In this document: one piece after another, positions 4,886-5,056 of the stretch
Numbering within the stretch: position 1 is the stretch's first letter
How the letters are laid out: each line of letters begins with the position of its first letter
From: JBDREF01 sp043820045
GTDB lineage: Bacteria; Planctomycetota; Phycisphaerae; Sedimentisphaerales; Anaerobacaceae
NCBI GenBank assembly: GCA_043820045.1
Contig: JBDREF010000466.1
Span: forward strand, 1-5,056
DNA: 5,056 bases
Reading direction: 5' to 3'
Program-made: the position numbers and the translations under genes
The notes under the pieces: generated by a model
The model's database searches: none
The model's input: the letters and a program-made list of their open reading frames with translations, nothing else
Told to the model about the DNA's origin: nothing

Positions 4886-5056
4886 CTATTCGTTTGTCGG
4901 GGCGGGGGCGTCTTTGAATTCGTATGGGCCGACGTCGATGGCTGCTCCCTGGGGGCGGGGTATTCCGTCGATGTCGATTTGCGGGGCGAGGGCGGCGCTG
5001 CCGGTGTCGATTGCGGGGCTGCTTTGTTTGTGGCGCATGTCGTAGTTGCCGGGATC
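4886..5056 (-). CDS. C-terminal end of a beta-helix protein with a choice-of-anchor Q-like tail (5' part missing)
   Basis: The last 56 residues of a gene that begins beyond position 5056, ending at a TAG (4886-4888). The visible text SSPAIDTGS (12-20), IDIDGIPRPQGAAIDVGPYEF (27-47) is the typical ending of large secreted right-handed beta-helix proteins of the pectin-lyase-like fold: a calcium-site-like DxDG turn, then a GAAIDVGPYEF closing strand. Such proteins are exported and often act on or bind polysaccharides, but this ending gives no specific activity. After it come nine residues rich in Ala and Pro. The strand and frame are certain because the plus-strand frame over the same bases resembles nothing. 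GC content is high, like the amidohydrolase side and unlike the retron. Confidence 0.85.
   Translation of the reverse strand, partial: DPGNYDMRHKQSSPAIDTGSAALAPQIDIDGIPRPQGAAIDVGPYEFKDAPAPTNE

Noticed and set aside
4779..5045. Plus-strand open frame of 88 codons
   Set aside because: It is the shadow of the minus-strand beta-helix tail, which has clear family text.

Overview
The window reads as a piece of a bacterial chromosome in which every recognisable gene lies on the minus strand. The flanks are GC-rich (hand counts: 37/60 at 1081-1140, 38/60 at 4921-4980). They carry an exported amidohydrolase, a PLP enzyme of the ACC deaminase/D-cysteine desulfhydrase family, and the tail of a large beta-helix protein with a 'choice-of-anchor Q'-like ending. 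Secreted beta-helix proteins of this kind, exported amidohydrolases and small dispersed palindromic repeats are common in Planctomycetota (for example Phycisphaerae). That is my best but unproven guess for the host; no marker gene is present.

The most interesting part is the AT-richer middle (24/60 GC at 2941-3000), which I read as a complete retron. Reading along the minus strand, it starts with a sigma70-like promoter (4535-4563) and a leader full of short palindromes. Next comes a 151-nt msr-msd candidate (4252-4402), bounded by 15-nt a1/a2 inverted repeats that pair along their whole length with one G-U. It holds two short msr-like hairpins and one long msd-like hairpin. A 564-residue protein (2533-4227) starts 25 bases after a2. 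Its N-terminal part is a retron-type reverse transcriptase (NAxxH, PQGG, YADD and VTG motifs all visible). Its C-terminal part is a chymotrypsin-fold serine peptidase with a complete His-Asp-Ser triad. The likely arrangement is RT plus msDNA as sensor or inhibitor and the fused peptidase as effector, as in anti-phage retrons; the function is inferred from the family. A possible 47-residue single-pass membrane protein with its own ribosome binding site (2336-2479) follows 53 bases after the RT stop and may be an extra component.

Downstream of the retron is a separate two-gene unit. A promoter (2225-2254) and a good ribosome binding site precede the exported amidohydrolase (795-2156). The PLP enzyme follows after a 33-base gap (761 down to the window edge, incomplete).

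Upstream of the retron (4641-4885) are nested palindromes and degenerate repeats of a dispersed-repeat type, then the incomplete beta-helix gene (4886-5056).
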